A stretch of 64,000 nt of DNA from an uncultured Lachnospiraceae bacterium (GTDB lineage: Bacteria > Bacillota > Clostridia > Lachnospirales > Lachnospiraceae), in assembly GCA_900544445.1 (NCBI GenBank), contig UQVK01000005.1, positions 24,122-88,121 of the forward strand, in the 5' to 3' direction. Under the pieces are notes generated by a model. It saw nothing but the letters and a program-made list of their open reading frames with translations, made no database searches and was not told where the DNA came from. Shown piece after piece: positions 42,523-52,191 of this stretch (the first letter of the stretch is position 1; every line of letters starts with the position of its first letter). A program made the translations under genes and the position numbers.

Positions 42523-43722
42523 GTGGAGAAATTGCATTTGGGCGGGCGGCTGTCCGTAAGGGCGGCCGTCCGTCTGATTTTGCTTGCAGCGGCAGGGATA
42601 GGACTGCTGCTGTTTACCGTGTGGCTGAACCGGGTGGACAAGGTCCCGCTCATTTCCAGAGAGGGACAGACCTTTGAAAAGGCTGTGGTGACACAGATCA
42701 TTCAGGATAATATGACGGAAACGGGAACCCGCGTGGGGGAACAGGTGGTTGAGGTGAAAATTCTCACCGGCGAGAAAAAAGGAGAGCTCCTTGAGGTGAC
42801 CAGCAGCGCGGGATTTCTGTTCGGCGCGCCCTGTACGCCGGGCATGCGGGTCATCGTGATGCAGAGCGTAGCGGGGGATACCACCATCGCCAGCGTCTAT
42901 TCCCAGGACAGGGAATGGGTGATCTACCTGTTCGGCATTCTCTACCTGGTGGTTCTGGTTCTCGTGGGAGGAAAGCAGGGCGTGAAGGGCGGCATAGGCC
43001 TTCTGTTCACCTTTTTCTCCATCCTGTTGTGGTATCTTCCCATGGTATACCGGGGATTTTCCCCGTTCTGGTCGGCGGTGTTCATCTGTATCATTACGAC
43101 GCTGGTAACCATGCTTTTAATCGGCGGCTTTACGAAAAAGACGGTCGTCGCCACCATAGGAACCGTGGGCGGCGTGCTCACGGCGGGAATTTCCGCGACG
43201 CTTTTCAGTTATGCGTCGGGAATTACCGGATATAATGTATCCGATATTGAGACGCTGATGACGCTTTGGACCGTGCAGGGAATTCAGGTGGGAAGCCTGC
43301 TTTTTGCCGGGCTGCTGATTTCCAGCCTTGGCGCGGTGATGGATGTTGCCATGTCCATCGGAAGTTCCATGAGCGAGATTCTGGCCCAGAATGATTCCCT
43401 CAGCCGCAGGGAACTCTGGAAGGCGGGCATCCGTGTGGGAAGAGATATGATGGGAACGGACAGCAATACGCTGATCCTGGCTTTTGCAGGAGGAAGCCTG
43501 AGCATGCTGCTCCTGGATTATGCCTATGATCTGCCCTACCTGCAGATCATCAACTCCAACAACATCGGCATCGCCATCATGCAGGGACTGTCCGGCAGCT
43601 TCGGTGTGGTTCTTTCCGTGCCGATTACCGTGGCGGCGGGCGCATTCCTGTATACGATGAAAAGCAGACACAGTGAGGCGCTTCCTGCGGCTGGGGAGTG
43701 TGCAGAAGAGACGGAGATCTGA
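42523..43722 (+). CDS. YibE/F-family membrane protein
   Basis: A 399-residue membrane protein with about eight transmembrane helices. The N-terminal part has one helix and an extracytoplasmic domain (about residues 30-120); the C-terminal half carries the conserved YibE/F region, including ISSLGAVMDVAMSIGSSMSE, RVGRDMMGTDSNTLILAFAG and SVPITVAAGAFLY. Function is unknown; transport has been suggested for the family but not shown to my knowledge. Start is GTG 42523, 2 bases after the phosphoesterase stop codon, so the two are probably co-expressed. A terminator follows. Confidence 0.88.
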   Translation: MEKLHLGGRLSVRAAVRLILLAAAGIGLLLFTVWLNRVDKVPLISREGQTFEKAVVTQIIQDNMTETGTRVGEQVVEVKILTGEKKGELLEVTSSAGFLFGAPCTPGMRVIVMQSVAGDTTIASVYSQDREWVIYLFGILYLVVLVLVGGKQGVKGGIGLLFTFFSILLWYLPMVYRGFSPFWSAVFICIITTLVTMLLIGGFTKKTVVATIGTVGGVLTAGISATLFSYASGITGYNVSDIETLMTLWTVQGIQVGSLLFAGLLISSLGAVMDVAMSIGSSMSEILAQNDSLSRRELWKAGIRVGRDMMGTDSNTLILAFAGGSLSMLLLDYAYDLPYLQIINSNNIGIAIMQGLSGSFGVVLSVPITVAAGAFLYTMKSRHSEALPAAGECAEETEI

Positions 43723-43724
43723 AA

Positions 43725-43773
43725 CAGCAGCATCCGGTCCAATACGAAATAATGGATCGGATGCTGCTGTTTT
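43725..43773 (+). terminator. Terminator after the YibE/F gene
   Basis: CAGCAGCATCCG pairs with CGGATGCTGCTG with additional GTCC/GGAT pairing near the loop, followed by TTTTCTG. Confidence 0.85.
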
Positions 43774-43787
43774 CTGTACCCCAATAT

Positions 43788-43816
43788 TTGACTTTTGGCC
43801 CCATGTTTAGTATATT
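43788..43816 (+). promoter_or_regulatory. Promoter of the plsX-acpP operon
   Basis: TTGACT at 43788-43793 and TATATT at 43811-43816, 17-base spacer. The leader that follows holds a GGACG/CGTCC-type hairpin and a GCGGCG/CGCCGC hairpin (43906-43920) just before an AGAGG site. I did not find a FapR-like operator. Confidence 0.8.
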
Positions 43817-43940
43817 AGATTTATGCCGTCTGCGCGGTCATGCGCGGACGATTACACCTGCGGACGGCCCTTAAAAAGGGGAGCGTCCGTTGTTTGAGAA
43901 AAGCGGCGGAACGCCGCGGAAAAAGAGGAAAACAAAGAGT

Positions 43941-44954
43941 ATGGCAGAATATGTGAAGGTGGCGGTGGACGCCATGGGCGGAGACAACGCGCCGGGAGAG
44001 ATCGTAAAGGGCGCTGTGGAAGCTGTGCAGGCGGAAAAGAAAATCAGGGTTTTCCTGGTGGGAAAGCAGGATCAGGTGGAAGCGGAGCTGGCAAAGTACG
44101 AGTATCCCAAAGACCAGGTAGAGGTGGTGAACGCCACGGAGGTGATCGCCATGGCAGAGCCGCCGGTGGCTGCAATCAAGGGGAAGAAGGATTCTTCCAT
44201 TGTAAAGGGGCTGTATCTGGTGCGTGAGGGCAAATGCGACGCCTTCGTTTCCGCGGGAAGCACGGGAGCGGTGCTGGTCGGCGGACAGGTGATCGTGGGC
44301 CGGGCAAAGGGCGTGGAGCGGCCGCCTCTCGCACCGTTGATCCCTACGGAAAAAGGGGCCTCCCTTCTGGTGGACTGCGGGGCGAACGTGGACGCGAAGC
44401 CTTCCAATCTGGTGCAGTTCGCGCGGATGGGTTCCATTTACATGGAGCATGTGGTCGGCATTAAAAATCCAAGGGTCGGCATCGTCAACAACGGCGCGGA
44501 GGAAGAAAAGGGAAACGCGCTTGTAAAAGCCACTTTCCCTCTGTTAAAGGCCTGCCCCGACATCAACTTCATCGGCAGTGTGGAAGCGAGGGATATTCCC
44601 TCCGGTGCGGCGGACGTGATCGTCTGTGAAGCCTTTGTGGGAAACGTGATCCTGAAGCTATATGAAGGCGTGGGCGGAACGCTGATTAAAATGGTGAAGG
44701 CCGGAATGATGAGCAGCCCGAGGAGCAAGGTTGGAGCGCTTCTGGTTAAGCCTGCCCTGAAGGAAACGCTGAAGGCCTTTGACCTGGAGCAGTACGGCGG
44801 AGCGCCGCTTCTGGGCTTAAAGGGGCTTGTGGTCAAGACCCATGGAAGCTCGAAGGCCATTGAGATCAGGAACACGATCCTGCAGTGCCTGACTTTCCGT
44901 GAGCAGGATATTAACGGCAAGATCCAGAAAGCGATTTCAGGGTCCGCCGGTTAA
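43941..44954 (+). CDS. plsX: Phosphate acyltransferase PlsX
   Basis: Makes acyl phosphate from acyl-ACP, the first step of phospholipid synthesis by the PlsX/PlsY route. The 337-residue protein begins VKVAVDAMGGDNAPGEIVKG and has FVSAGSTGAVLVGG and VGIVNNGAEEEKGN, all typical. I start at 43941; the frame extends to 43890 but that part encodes the GC hairpin leader. acpP follows after 15 bases, a classic pairing because PlsX uses acyl-ACP. Confidence 0.96.
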   Translation: MAEYVKVAVDAMGGDNAPGEIVKGAVEAVQAEKKIRVFLVGKQDQVEAELAKYEYPKDQVEVVNATEVIAMAEPPVAAIKGKKDSSIVKGLYLVREGKCDAFVSAGSTGAVLVGGQVIVGRAKGVERPPLAPLIPTEKGASLLVDCGANVDAKPSNLVQFARMGSIYMEHVVGIKNPRVGIVNNGAEEEKGNALVKATFPLLKACPDINFIGSVEARDIPSGAADVIVCEAFVGNVILKLYEGVGGTLIKMVKAGMMSSPRSKVGALLVKPALKETLKAFDLEQYGGAPLLGLKGLVVKTHGSSKAIEIRNTILQCLTFREQDINGKIQKAISGSAG

Positions 44955-44969
44955 GGAAGGACGAAGGAT

Positions 44970-45209
44970 ATGGAGCTTGACAAGCTGAGAAAGATCATTG
45001 CGGAGGTCCTGTGTGTGGACACGAGAGAGATCACAGAAGAGACTGCGTTTGTGGATGATCTGTGTGCGGATTCCCTGGACCTTTATCAGATCGTGATGGG
45101 AATCGAGGAGGAATTTGCCATTGAAATATCACAGGCGGACGCGGAGAAGATCACAACGGTTGGAGAAGCTGTCCGTCTGATCAAAAGCAGCACGGGAAGC
45201 AGTGAATGA
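44970..45209 (+). CDS. acpP: Acyl carrier protein (fatty acid synthesis)
   Basis: A 79-residue acidic carrier protein with the phosphopantetheine site D-S-L in LCADSLDLYQIVMGIEEEFA. The context between plsX and rnc identifies it as the housekeeping fatty-acid ACP, as distinct from the second ACP at 62029. AGGAAGGACGAAGG precedes the ATG. Confidence 0.96.
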   Translation: MELDKLRKIIAEVLCVDTREITEETAFVDDLCADSLDLYQIVMGIEEEFAIEISQADAEKITTVGEAVRLIKSSTGSSE

Positions 45210-45275
45210 CTGGCTTTCAGGAAGGCCCGCGGCGGGGCGTAGACGGCAGAAACATGATTGTGCCGGCCCCGGCGG

Positions 45276-45319
45276 GCTTTTCATACGGCAGGAAATGAAA
45301 TTTTCTGCCGTATGAAAGC
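45276..45319 (+). promoter_or_regulatory. Long hairpin between acpP and rnc
   Basis: GGCTTTTCATACGGCAG pairs with CTGCCGTATGAAAGCC (one bulged T) around an A/T-rich loop. There is no T tract after the stem, so it is not a standard terminator. Because RNase III autoregulates its mRNA by cutting a 5' hairpin in several bacteria, this could be its site here; that is inference. Confidence 0.55.
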
Positions 45320-45392
45320 CTGCGGTGGATGCTCCTGATGCGTACCGTATCAGGGCGCGCATTTTTTCAATGTTTACAGAAAGGATCGAAAC

Positions 45393-46124
45393 GTGGTTTA
45401 CAATCTGGAAGAACTGGAAAAAAAGATCGGCTATATTTTTCAGGATAAAAAGCTCTTAAAGCAGGCGCTCACCCACAGTTCCTTTGCCAACGAGCAGCGG
45501 ATCAACCGGCTGGGAAGCTATGAGCGGCTGGAATTTCTGGGGGATGCGGTGCTGGAGCTCGTCTCCAGCGATTTTCTGTTTCATGAGAACCCGCAAATGC
45601 CGGAGGGGCAGCTGACACGGCTGCGTTCCTCCATGGTCTGCGAACCTGCGCTCGCTTACTGCGCCAGGGATCTGGAACTGGAAAAATATATCCTGCTGGG
45701 AAAGGGAGAGGAAGGAACCGGCGGCCGGAACCGGGATTCCATCATTTCAGACGTGATGGAGGCCGTGATTGGAGCGCTGTATCTGGACGGCGGTTTTCAG
45801 GCGGCCCACCGTTTCATCCACCACTTTGTGCTGTCCGATCTGGAAAACAAGATTCTGTTCTACGACAGCAAGTCGGTGCTTCAGGAAATGATCCAGGGAA
45901 TGCCCGGCGGCGCGCAGCTTTCCTATGCGCTGGTGGGAGAGGAGGGACCTGAACACGATAAGCAGTTTATTGTGGAAGCCAGACTGGACGGGCGGACTGC
46001 CGGACATGGAAAGGGGCGAACCAAGAAGGCGGCGGAGCAGCAGGCGGCCTATCAGGCCATACTTTTCCTCAGAAAACAGACGGGAGAAGACGGGACAAAG
46101 AAACATGTATTTAAAGAGCATTGA
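45393..46124 (+). CDS. rnc: Ribonuclease III
   Basis: Double-strand-specific endoribonuclease for rRNA and mRNA processing. The 243-residue protein has the catalytic signature ERLEFLGDAVLELVSSDFL (about residues 44-62), SDVMEAVIGALYLDGG, and a C-terminal double-stranded RNA-binding domain ending GRTKKAAEQQAAYQAILF. The start codon is GTG with AAAGGA upstream. Its last 20 bases overlap the start of smc. Confidence 0.96.
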   Translation: MVYNLEELEKKIGYIFQDKKLLKQALTHSSFANEQRINRLGSYERLEFLGDAVLELVSSDFLFHENPQMPEGQLTRLRSSMVCEPALAYCARDLELEKYILLGKGEEGTGGRNRDSIISDVMEAVIGALYLDGGFQAAHRFIHHFVLSDLENKILFYDSKSVLQEMIQGMPGGAQLSYALVGEEGPEHDKQFIVEARLDGRTAGHGKGRTKKAAEQQAAYQAILFLRKQTGEDGTKKHVFKEH

Positions 46125-49100
46125 GGTACACGGATTCAAATCCTTTGCAAATAAAATCACGTTTGAATTTCACAACGGAATCACGGGAATCGTGGGTCCC
46201 AACGGCAGCGGAAAGAGCAACGTGGCGGACGCGGTGCGCTGGGTGCTGGGCGAGCAGCGGGTGAAGCAGCTGCGCGGCGCCTCCATGCAGGACGTCATTT
46301 TCTCCGGCACCGAGGTGAGAAAGCCCATGAGCTATGCCTATGTGGCGATTACCCTGGACAATTCGGATCACCAGCTGGCGGTAGACTACGACGAAGTCAC
46401 GGTAGCGAGGCGGATCTACCGTTCCGGCGAGAGCGAGTATCTGATGAACGGCACCCCCTGCAGGCTCAAGGATGTGAACGAGCTTTTCTACGATACGGGT
46501 ATTGGTAAGGAGGGCTATTCCATCATCGGGCAGGGCCAGATCGACCGGATTCTTTCCGGCAAGCCGGAGGAGAGAAGGGAGCTGTTCGACGAGGCGGCCG
46601 GCATCGTGAAGTTCAAGCGCAGGAAAGCCGCCGCGCAGAAGAAGCTGGAGGATGAAAAGCAGAACCTGCTGCGTGTCCGGGACATTCTTTCCGAGCTGGA
46701 AAAGCAGACCGGGCCTCTGGAAAAGCAGGCGGAGAAGGCCAGAATCTACCTGAAGAAAAAGGAAGATCAGAAGAGGCTGGACGTGAACGTTTTCCTGCTG
46801 GAAAACCGCAGGCTTTCGGAGCAGCTTTCCGATCTGAACGGAAAATACGAAAACGCCTCGAAGGAACTGGAAGAAACCACGGAAAAATACAGCCGGATCC
46901 GGGAAGAATATGAAAGCGTGCAGGAAGAGATCGATGCGCTGGATCAGAGCATCGAAAAGACCAGGACGGAGCTTTCGGACGCTGCCATGCTGAAAAGCCG
47001 GCTGGAAGGCGAGATCAACGTTTTAAAGGAACAGATCAATTCCGCACAGGCGAGCGCCCGCCATCTGTCGGGACGTAAAGAAACCCTGGAGCGGGAGATT
47101 GAGGAACGCACGAAGGAGCGGAAAAAGATCGAGGCCGGCAAGGAAGAGACTGACCGGAATCTTTCGGAGATGGAGGAGAAGCGGGCGCATGCAGCGGCCC
47201 TTCTGGCTTCCATCCAGGCAAGGGCGGATGAGACCGACGGCCTTATTGACGAAGGGCGCAGCCAGATCATTGAAGTGCTGAACGAACGCGCCGCCATCAA
47301 GACCCGGATGGGACGCTTCGATACCATGCTGGAACAGGTGCAGATCAGAAGAGCGGAGCTGAACTCCAGGCTGCTTCGGGCCAAATCGGACGAGGAACAG
47401 CAGGATGCGGGCATCCAGGAGCTGGAAGAGGAGTTCAACCGGATCAGCGAGGGCATTTCCGCTCTGAATGATTCCATCAGCGCTCTGGAGGAACAGCTGA
47501 ACGGGATCCGGGACGGGCTGGCGAAGAAGGATCAGGCGGTGCGCGATGCGCAGGTCATCTATCATCAGGAAAAATCCAGACTGGACGCTCTGGTCAACCT
47601 GACGGAGCGCTATGAGGGCTACGGCGGGAGCGTCAAGCGGGTCATGGAGCAGAAGGAGAAGCATCCCGGCATTCTCGGCGTAGTGGCGGACCTTCTAAAG
47701 GTGGAGAAAAAGTATGAAACCGCCATCGAGACGGCTCTTGGCGGCAGCATCCAGAACATCGTGACGGACAATGAGGATACCGCAAAGGAGATGATTGCTT
47801 TCCTGAAGGCGGTGAAGGGCGGAAGAGCCACCTTTCTGCCTCTGACCAGCGTGAAGAGCAGACCGGAGTTCCGGTCGGAATTCCGCCAGAGGCAGCTGCT
47901 TTCGGAGCCTGGCGTCATCGGCCTTGCGGATTCTCTGGTGACCACGGAGGAAAAATACCGGGATGTGGCGGCTTCTCTGCTTGGCAGGATTTTGGTGATC
48001 GATCATGTGGACAACGCGGTGCGGCTTGCCAGAAAGACAGGCTACAGCCTGCGCATGGTCACGCTGGAGGGCGAGCTTTTCACGCCCGGCGGAGCGATCA
48101 GCGGCGGCGCGTTTAAGAACAGCAGCAACCTGCTGGGACGCCGCAGGGAGATCGAACAGCTTCAGGAAAAGGTCAAAGCGACGCTGAAGCAGGTGGATGC
48201 CCTGCTGGAGGAAGCGGAGGAAATCCGGAAGCAGCGCGCTCTCCTGCGGGTGAAGCTGGATCAAACGAAGGAGCAGCTGCAGCAGGAATTCATCCGGCAG
48301 AATACGGCGCGTATGAACGTGGCTGCAGCCCGGGAGAAGAAGGAGCAGACCCAGGCGGGCTATGACGATCTGAAGAAAGAGCAGGAGGAAATTACCGGAC
48401 GTCTGGCCGAGCTGAAGGACAGCAGGGAGCAGACGGAGCGGGAGCTGGCGGCTTCCGAGCAGACGGAAAAGGATCTGGAAGCGCAGATCGCCGCAGCTCA
48501 GGAGAAGCTGGAAAAAATCAGAGAGGAACAAAGCGGGCAGGCAGCTCAGGTATCCGCCATTGAAATGGAGGCCGAGAAGATCCGTCAGACCCAGGGCTTT
48601 GCACAGGAAAATCTGGATCGTGTCTGCGGCGAACTGTCCCGTTTCGAAGAAGAACGCAGAGAGGTCCTCGCCGGAATGGAAGAGAATGAGCGGCAGATGC
48701 AGGAAAAGGAAGGACAGATCCGTTCCCTGACGGAGAGCCTGTCCGCTTCCGGCGTGGCAGGGAGCGAGGGGCAGCTGAGGCTGCAGACAGACCTGGAAAG
48801 AAAGGAAGCGCTTTCCGCAAAGCAGAAACGGTTCTTTTCGGAAAGGGAAAGCCTTTCCGAAACGGTTTCCGGTCTGGACAAGGAGGTTTACCGTCTGAAC
48901 GCCCAGAGGGAAAAGACGGAAGAAGCCATCGAGAGCCAGATCAATTATATGTGGGACGAATATGAACTGACTCTGACAGGCGCCTCTGCTCTTCGGGATG
49001 AGGCGCTGCAGGATCTGGGAGCCATGAAGAAGGAAATCTCCGCCCTGAAGGATGAGATCCGAAGGCTGGGAGACGTGAACGTGAACGCCATTGAGGATTA

Positions 49101-49677
49101 TAAAAACCTGATGGACCGCTACACCTTCCTGAAGGGGCAGCACGATGATCTGGTGCAGGCGGAGGAAACGCTGCGGGGAATTATTCTGCAGCTGGACGAG
49201 GCCATGCGCAGGCAGTTTCAGGAAAAATTCGCGCAGATCGCCGAAGAGTTTGACAAGGTATTCCGGGAACTGTTCGGCGGCGGGAAGGGAACGCTGGAGC
49301 TTCTGGAGGATGAGGACATCCTGGAGGCGGGGATCCGTATCATCGCCCAGCCGCCGGGGAAAAAGCTGCAGAATATGATGCAGCTGTCTGGCGGAGAAAA
49401 GGCGCTGACCGCCATTGCGCTGCTGTTCGCCATCCAGAATCTGAAGCCGTCGCCCTTCTGCCTGCTGGACGAGATTGAGGCGGCTCTGGATGACAGCAAC
49501 GTGGGCCGGTTCGCCGGTTATCTGCACAAGCTGACGAAGCACACCCAGTTCATCGTCATCACCCACAGAAGGGGAACGATGGAAAAGGCGGACCGGCTGT
49601 ACGGAATCACCATGCAGGAAAAGGGTGTGTCCACGCTGGTGAGCGTGAGCCTGATTGATAAGGAACTGACGAACTGA
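46105..49677 (+). CDS. smc: Chromosome segregation protein SMC
   Basis: The ATPase subunit of the bacterial condensin complex with ScpA/ScpB, acting on the nucleoid. The 1190-residue protein has an N-terminal head with Walker A GPNGSGKSN, a long coiled coil, a hinge (about residues 510-690, GILGVVADLLKVEKKYETAI to GGAISGGAFKNSSNLLGRRR), a second coiled coil and a C-terminal head with signature LSGGEKALTA and Walker B FCLLDEIEAALDD. I start at 46105 (MYLKSIEVHGFKSFANK), inside the rnc 3' end; a longer frame from 45925 lies wholly in rnc and lacks homology. Confidence 0.98.
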   Translation: MYLKSIEVHGFKSFANKITFEFHNGITGIVGPNGSGKSNVADAVRWVLGEQRVKQLRGASMQDVIFSGTEVRKPMSYAYVAITLDNSDHQLAVDYDEVTVARRIYRSGESEYLMNGTPCRLKDVNELFYDTGIGKEGYSIIGQGQIDRILSGKPEERRELFDEAAGIVKFKRRKAAAQKKLEDEKQNLLRVRDILSELEKQTGPLEKQAEKARIYLKKKEDQKRLDVNVFLLENRRLSEQLSDLNGKYENASKELEETTEKYSRIREEYESVQEEIDALDQSIEKTRTELSDAAMLKSRLEGEINVLKEQINSAQASARHLSGRKETLEREIEERTKERKKIEAGKEETDRNLSEMEEKRAHAAALLASIQARADETDGLIDEGRSQIIEVLNERAAIKTRMGRFDTMLEQVQIRRAELNSRLLRAKSDEEQQDAGIQELEEEFNRISEGISALNDSISALEEQLNGIRDGLAKKDQAVRDAQVIYHQEKSRLDALVNLTERYEGYGGSVKRVMEQKEKHPGILGVVADLLKVEKKYETAIETALGGSIQNIVTDNEDTAKEMIAFLKAVKGGRATFLPLTSVKSRPEFRSEFRQRQLLSEPGVIGLADSLVTTEEKYRDVAASLLGRILVIDHVDNAVRLARKTGYSLRMVTLEGELFTPGGAISGGAFKNSSNLLGRRREIEQLQEKVKATLKQVDALLEEAEEIRKQRALLRVKLDQTKEQLQQEFIRQNTARMNVAAAREKKEQTQAGYDDLKKEQEEITGRLAELKDSREQTERELAASEQTEKDLEAQIAAAQEKLEKIREEQSGQAAQVSAIEMEAEKIRQTQGFAQENLDRVCGELSRFEEERREVLAGMEENERQMQEKEGQIRSLTESLSASGVAGSEGQLRLQTDLERKEALSAKQKRFFSERESLSETVSGLDKEVYRLNAQREKTEEAIESQINYMWDEYELTLTGASALRDEALQDLGAMKKEISALKDEIRRLGDVNVNAIEDYKNLMDRYTFLKGQHDDLVQAEETLRGIILQLDEAMRRQFQEKFAQIAEEFDKVFRELFGGGKGTLELLEDEDILEAGIRIIAQPPGKKLQNMMQLSGGEKALTAIALLFAIQNLKPSPFCLLDEIEAALDDSNVGRFAGYLHKLTKHTQFIVITHRRGTMEKADRLYGITMQEKGVSTLVSVSLIDKELTN

Positions 49678-49734
49678 GGGATTGGCAGGGCGGATGCAGC
49701 GGTAAGCCGCGCGGGCCCGCTAAGGGAGAAATGT

Positions 49735-50676
49735 ATGGCTGAAGAAAAGAAAGGCTTTTTTGCCAGGCTGAAAGAAGGCCTGAACAAAACGAGAAATAAT
49801 ATTGTGAGCGGGATCGACTCCGTGTTCAGCGGCTTTTCCGCCATAGACGACGAGTTCTACGAGGAGCTGGAGGAAACCCTGATCATGGGAGATATCGGCG
49901 TGAACGCCACCTCCGATATTCTGGACCGTCTGAAAAAGCAGGTGAAGGAGAAGCACATCAAGGAGCCCTCGGACTGCAGGCAGCTTCTGATTGACAGCAT
50001 CCGGGAGCAGATGCAGGTCGGAGAGACGGCTTACGATTTTGAAAAAAAGCAGTCCGTCATTCTGGTGATCGGCGTGAACGGGGTGGGAAAAACCACCTCT
50101 GTAGGGAAGCTTGCCGGCATGCTGAAGGCGCAGGGCAGAAAGGTGCTCATCGCCGCGGCAGATACCTTCCGCGCGGCCGCAGGAGAGCAGCTCGCGGGCT
50201 GGGCCAGCCGGGCGGGCGTTGACATGATCGGCGGGGCGGAGGGTTCCGACCCGGCGAGCGTTCTGTTCGACGCGGTGAACGCGGCAAAGGCGAGGCATGT
50301 GGACGTGCTGATCTGCGATACGGCGGGAAGGCTTCATAATAAGAAAAATCTGATGGAAGAGCTTCGGAAGATGAACCGCATCATCGACCGGGAATTCCCG
50401 GATGCCCACCGGGAGAATCTGGTGGTTCTGGACGGCACCACCGGACAGAACGCGCTGCAGCAGGCGCGGGAATTCGGCGAGGTGGCCGACCTGACGGGAA
50501 TTATCCTGACGAAGATGGACGGAACGGCAAAGGGCGGTATCGCGGTCGCCATTCAGTCAGAGCTGAACGTTCCGGTAAAATATATCGGCGTGGGAGAGGA
50601 CATGGAGGATCTGCAGAAGTTCGATCCGGACCAGTTCGTCAACGCGCTGTTTGACGTAAAAAGTGAGAATGACTGA
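49735..50676 (+). CDS. ftsY: Signal recognition particle receptor FtsY
   Basis: Membrane-associated GTPase that receives ribosome-nascent-chain-SRP complexes. At 313 residues it is the short Gram-positive form without a long acidic A domain. The NG domain is complete: [15 protein letters not shown] (G1), [41 protein letters not shown] and a final [30 protein letters not shown] precedes the ATG. The usual rnc-smc-ftsY order is kept; ilvA overlaps or abuts its end. Confidence 0.97.
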   Translation: MAEEKKGFFARLKEGLNKTRNNIVSGIDSVFSGFSAIDDEFYEELEETLIMGDIGVNATSDILDRLKKQVKEKHIKEPSDCRQLLIDSIREQMQVGETAYDFEKKQSVILVIGVNGVGKTTSVGKLAGMLKAQGRKVLIAAADTFRAAAGEQLAGWASRAGVDMIGGAEGSDPASVLFDAVNAAKARHVDVLICDTAGRLHNKKNLMEELRKMNRIIDREFPDAHRENLVVLDGTTGQNALQQAREFGEVADLTGIILTKMDGTAKGGIAVAIQSELNVPVKYIGVGEDMEDLQKFDPDQFVNALFDVKSEND

Positions 50677-50698
50677 AAAACAGGACATGGAGGAAAAG

Positions 50699-51925
50699 AT
50701 GGAAGACGGAAAGATGCTTACCCTGGAAAAATTCGAAGAGGCTTCCGAAGTGGTGAAAAGAGTTACTCAGGAAACCAAGCTGGTTTACAGCGAATATTTC
50801 AGCAGCCAGTCGGGAAACCGGGTTTATTTCAAACCGGAGAACATGCAGCTTACCGGCGCGTACAAGCTTCGGGGCGCCTATTATAAGATCAGTACTCTTT
50901 CAGAGGAAGAGAGAAGCCGCGGTCTGATTACGGCCTCCGCGGGAAATCACGCCCAGGGCGTGGCTTATGCGGCAAAGGCTTACGGCTGCAAGGCGGTGAT
51001 CGTCATGCCCACAACCACGCCTCTCATGAAGGTGAATCGCACCAAGGGCTATGGCGCCGAGGTGGTGCTGTGGGGAGATGTGTACGACGAGGCCTGCGCG
51101 AAGGCCTATGAGCTGGCGGAGGAAAACGGCTACACCTTCATCCATCCCTTTGATGATCCAACCGTGGCGACCGGACAGGGGACCATTATGATGGAGATTT
51201 TCAAGGAGCTTCCTCTGGTGGACTACGTGCTGGTGCCCATCGGCGGCGGCGGCCTGGCCACGGGTGTTTCCACGCTGGCAAAGCTCCTGAATCCCAAGAT
51301 CCACGTGATCGGTGTGGAGCCTGCGGGAGCAAACTGCATGCAGGAGTCCCTGAAGGCGGGCAAGGTGGTCACCCTGAAGGGCGTGAATACCATCGCGGAC
51401 GGCACGGCGGTAAAAACGCCGGGTTCTGTGATTTTCCCCTACATACAGCAGAACATTGACGAAATCATAACGGTGAAGGATGAGGAGCTGGTGACATCCT
51501 TCCTGGACATGGTGGAGAATCATAAAATGGTGGTTGAAAATTCCGGCCTTCTGACCGTTGCAGCGCTGAAGCATCTGGATGTAAAAGGCAAAAAGGTGGT
51601 TTCCATCTTAAGCGGCGGCAACATGGATGTAATCACCATGTCCTCTGTTGTACAGCATGGCCTGATCCTGCGGGACCGTATTTTCACCGTCTCCGTGCTG
51701 CTTCCTGACAGACCGGGCGAACTGTCCAGAGTGGCCCATGTGATTGCGGAGGTAAACGGCAACGTCATCAAGCTGGAGCATAACCAGTTTGTATCCATTA
51801 ACAGAAGTGCTGCCGTGGAACTGCGCATCACGCTGGAGGCCTTTGGAACGGAGCACAAGGAACAGATCCTTGCGGCTCTGGAGAAGGAAGGCTATAAGCC
51901 GAAGCTGGTACGAACGATCATGTGA
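50699..51925 (+). CDS. ilvA: Threonine ammonia-lyase (threonine dehydratase)
   Basis: PLP enzyme that turns threonine into 2-oxobutanoate and ammonia, feeding isoleucine or propionate pathways. About 408 residues: the PLP lysine sits in MQLTGAYKLRGAYY, the phosphate-binding glycine loop in VPIGGGGLATGVS, and the C-terminal ACT domain (FTVSVLLPDRPGELSRVAHV) suggests allosteric control by amino acids. Length fits the short, single-ACT type; biosynthetic or catabolic role cannot be fixed from sequence. I prefer ATG 50699 with GGAGG upstream; starts at 50663 or 50669 would overlap ftsY. Confidence 0.92.
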   Translation: MEDGKMLTLEKFEEASEVVKRVTQETKLVYSEYFSSQSGNRVYFKPENMQLTGAYKLRGAYYKISTLSEEERSRGLITASAGNHAQGVAYAAKAYGCKAVIVMPTTTPLMKVNRTKGYGAEVVLWGDVYDEACAKAYELAEENGYTFIHPFDDPTVATGQGTIMMEIFKELPLVDYVLVPIGGGGLATGVSTLAKLLNPKIHVIGVEPAGANCMQESLKAGKVVTLKGVNTIADGTAVKTPGSVIFPYIQQNIDEIITVKDEELVTSFLDMVENHKMVVENSGLLTVAALKHLDVKGKKVVSILSGGNMDVITMSSVVQHGLILRDRIFTVSVLLPDRPGELSRVAHVIAEVNGNVIKLEHNQFVSINRSAAVELRITLEAFGTEHKEQILAALEKEGYKPKLVRTIM

Positions 51926-52153
51926 CGCGGCGGAAAAGGCTGAGAGTCCAGGCTGTATCCGGACAGCATTTTCCGGAAGCTGCGTGACTGAGAAATTTGG
52001 CAATCTGATATTTGCGTGCTTTTACATTTTCGTATCTGTGCAGTTTCGGAATAATTTCCGCGGCTTTGCCGCAGAATGAGAACAAAAGAAGATGGCGCCG
52101 GACGGGCCGGAGAGGGTTCGTCCGGCAGTCTCTTTTCAGGAACAAAAAGGGGC

Positions 52154-52190
52154 GGCACGAACCGCCGGTTCGAGCCGGAAAGGAGGATGG
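52154..52190 (+). promoter_or_regulatory. H1-like hairpin before the YitT-family gene
   Basis: CGAACC/GGTTCG arms around GCC, extended by GGCA/AGCC ends, immediately followed by AGGAGG and the start codon. It resembles H1 of the three-hairpin leaders (especially copy 3) but stands alone; alternative pairing GGCGG/CCGCC is also possible. Confidence 0.5.
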
Positions 52191-52191
52191 A

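Noticed and set aside
45925..46104. A 60-residue N-terminal extension of SMC
   Set aside because: This part lies entirely within rnc in another frame; SMC proteins begin at the MYLKSIEVHGFKSF block.
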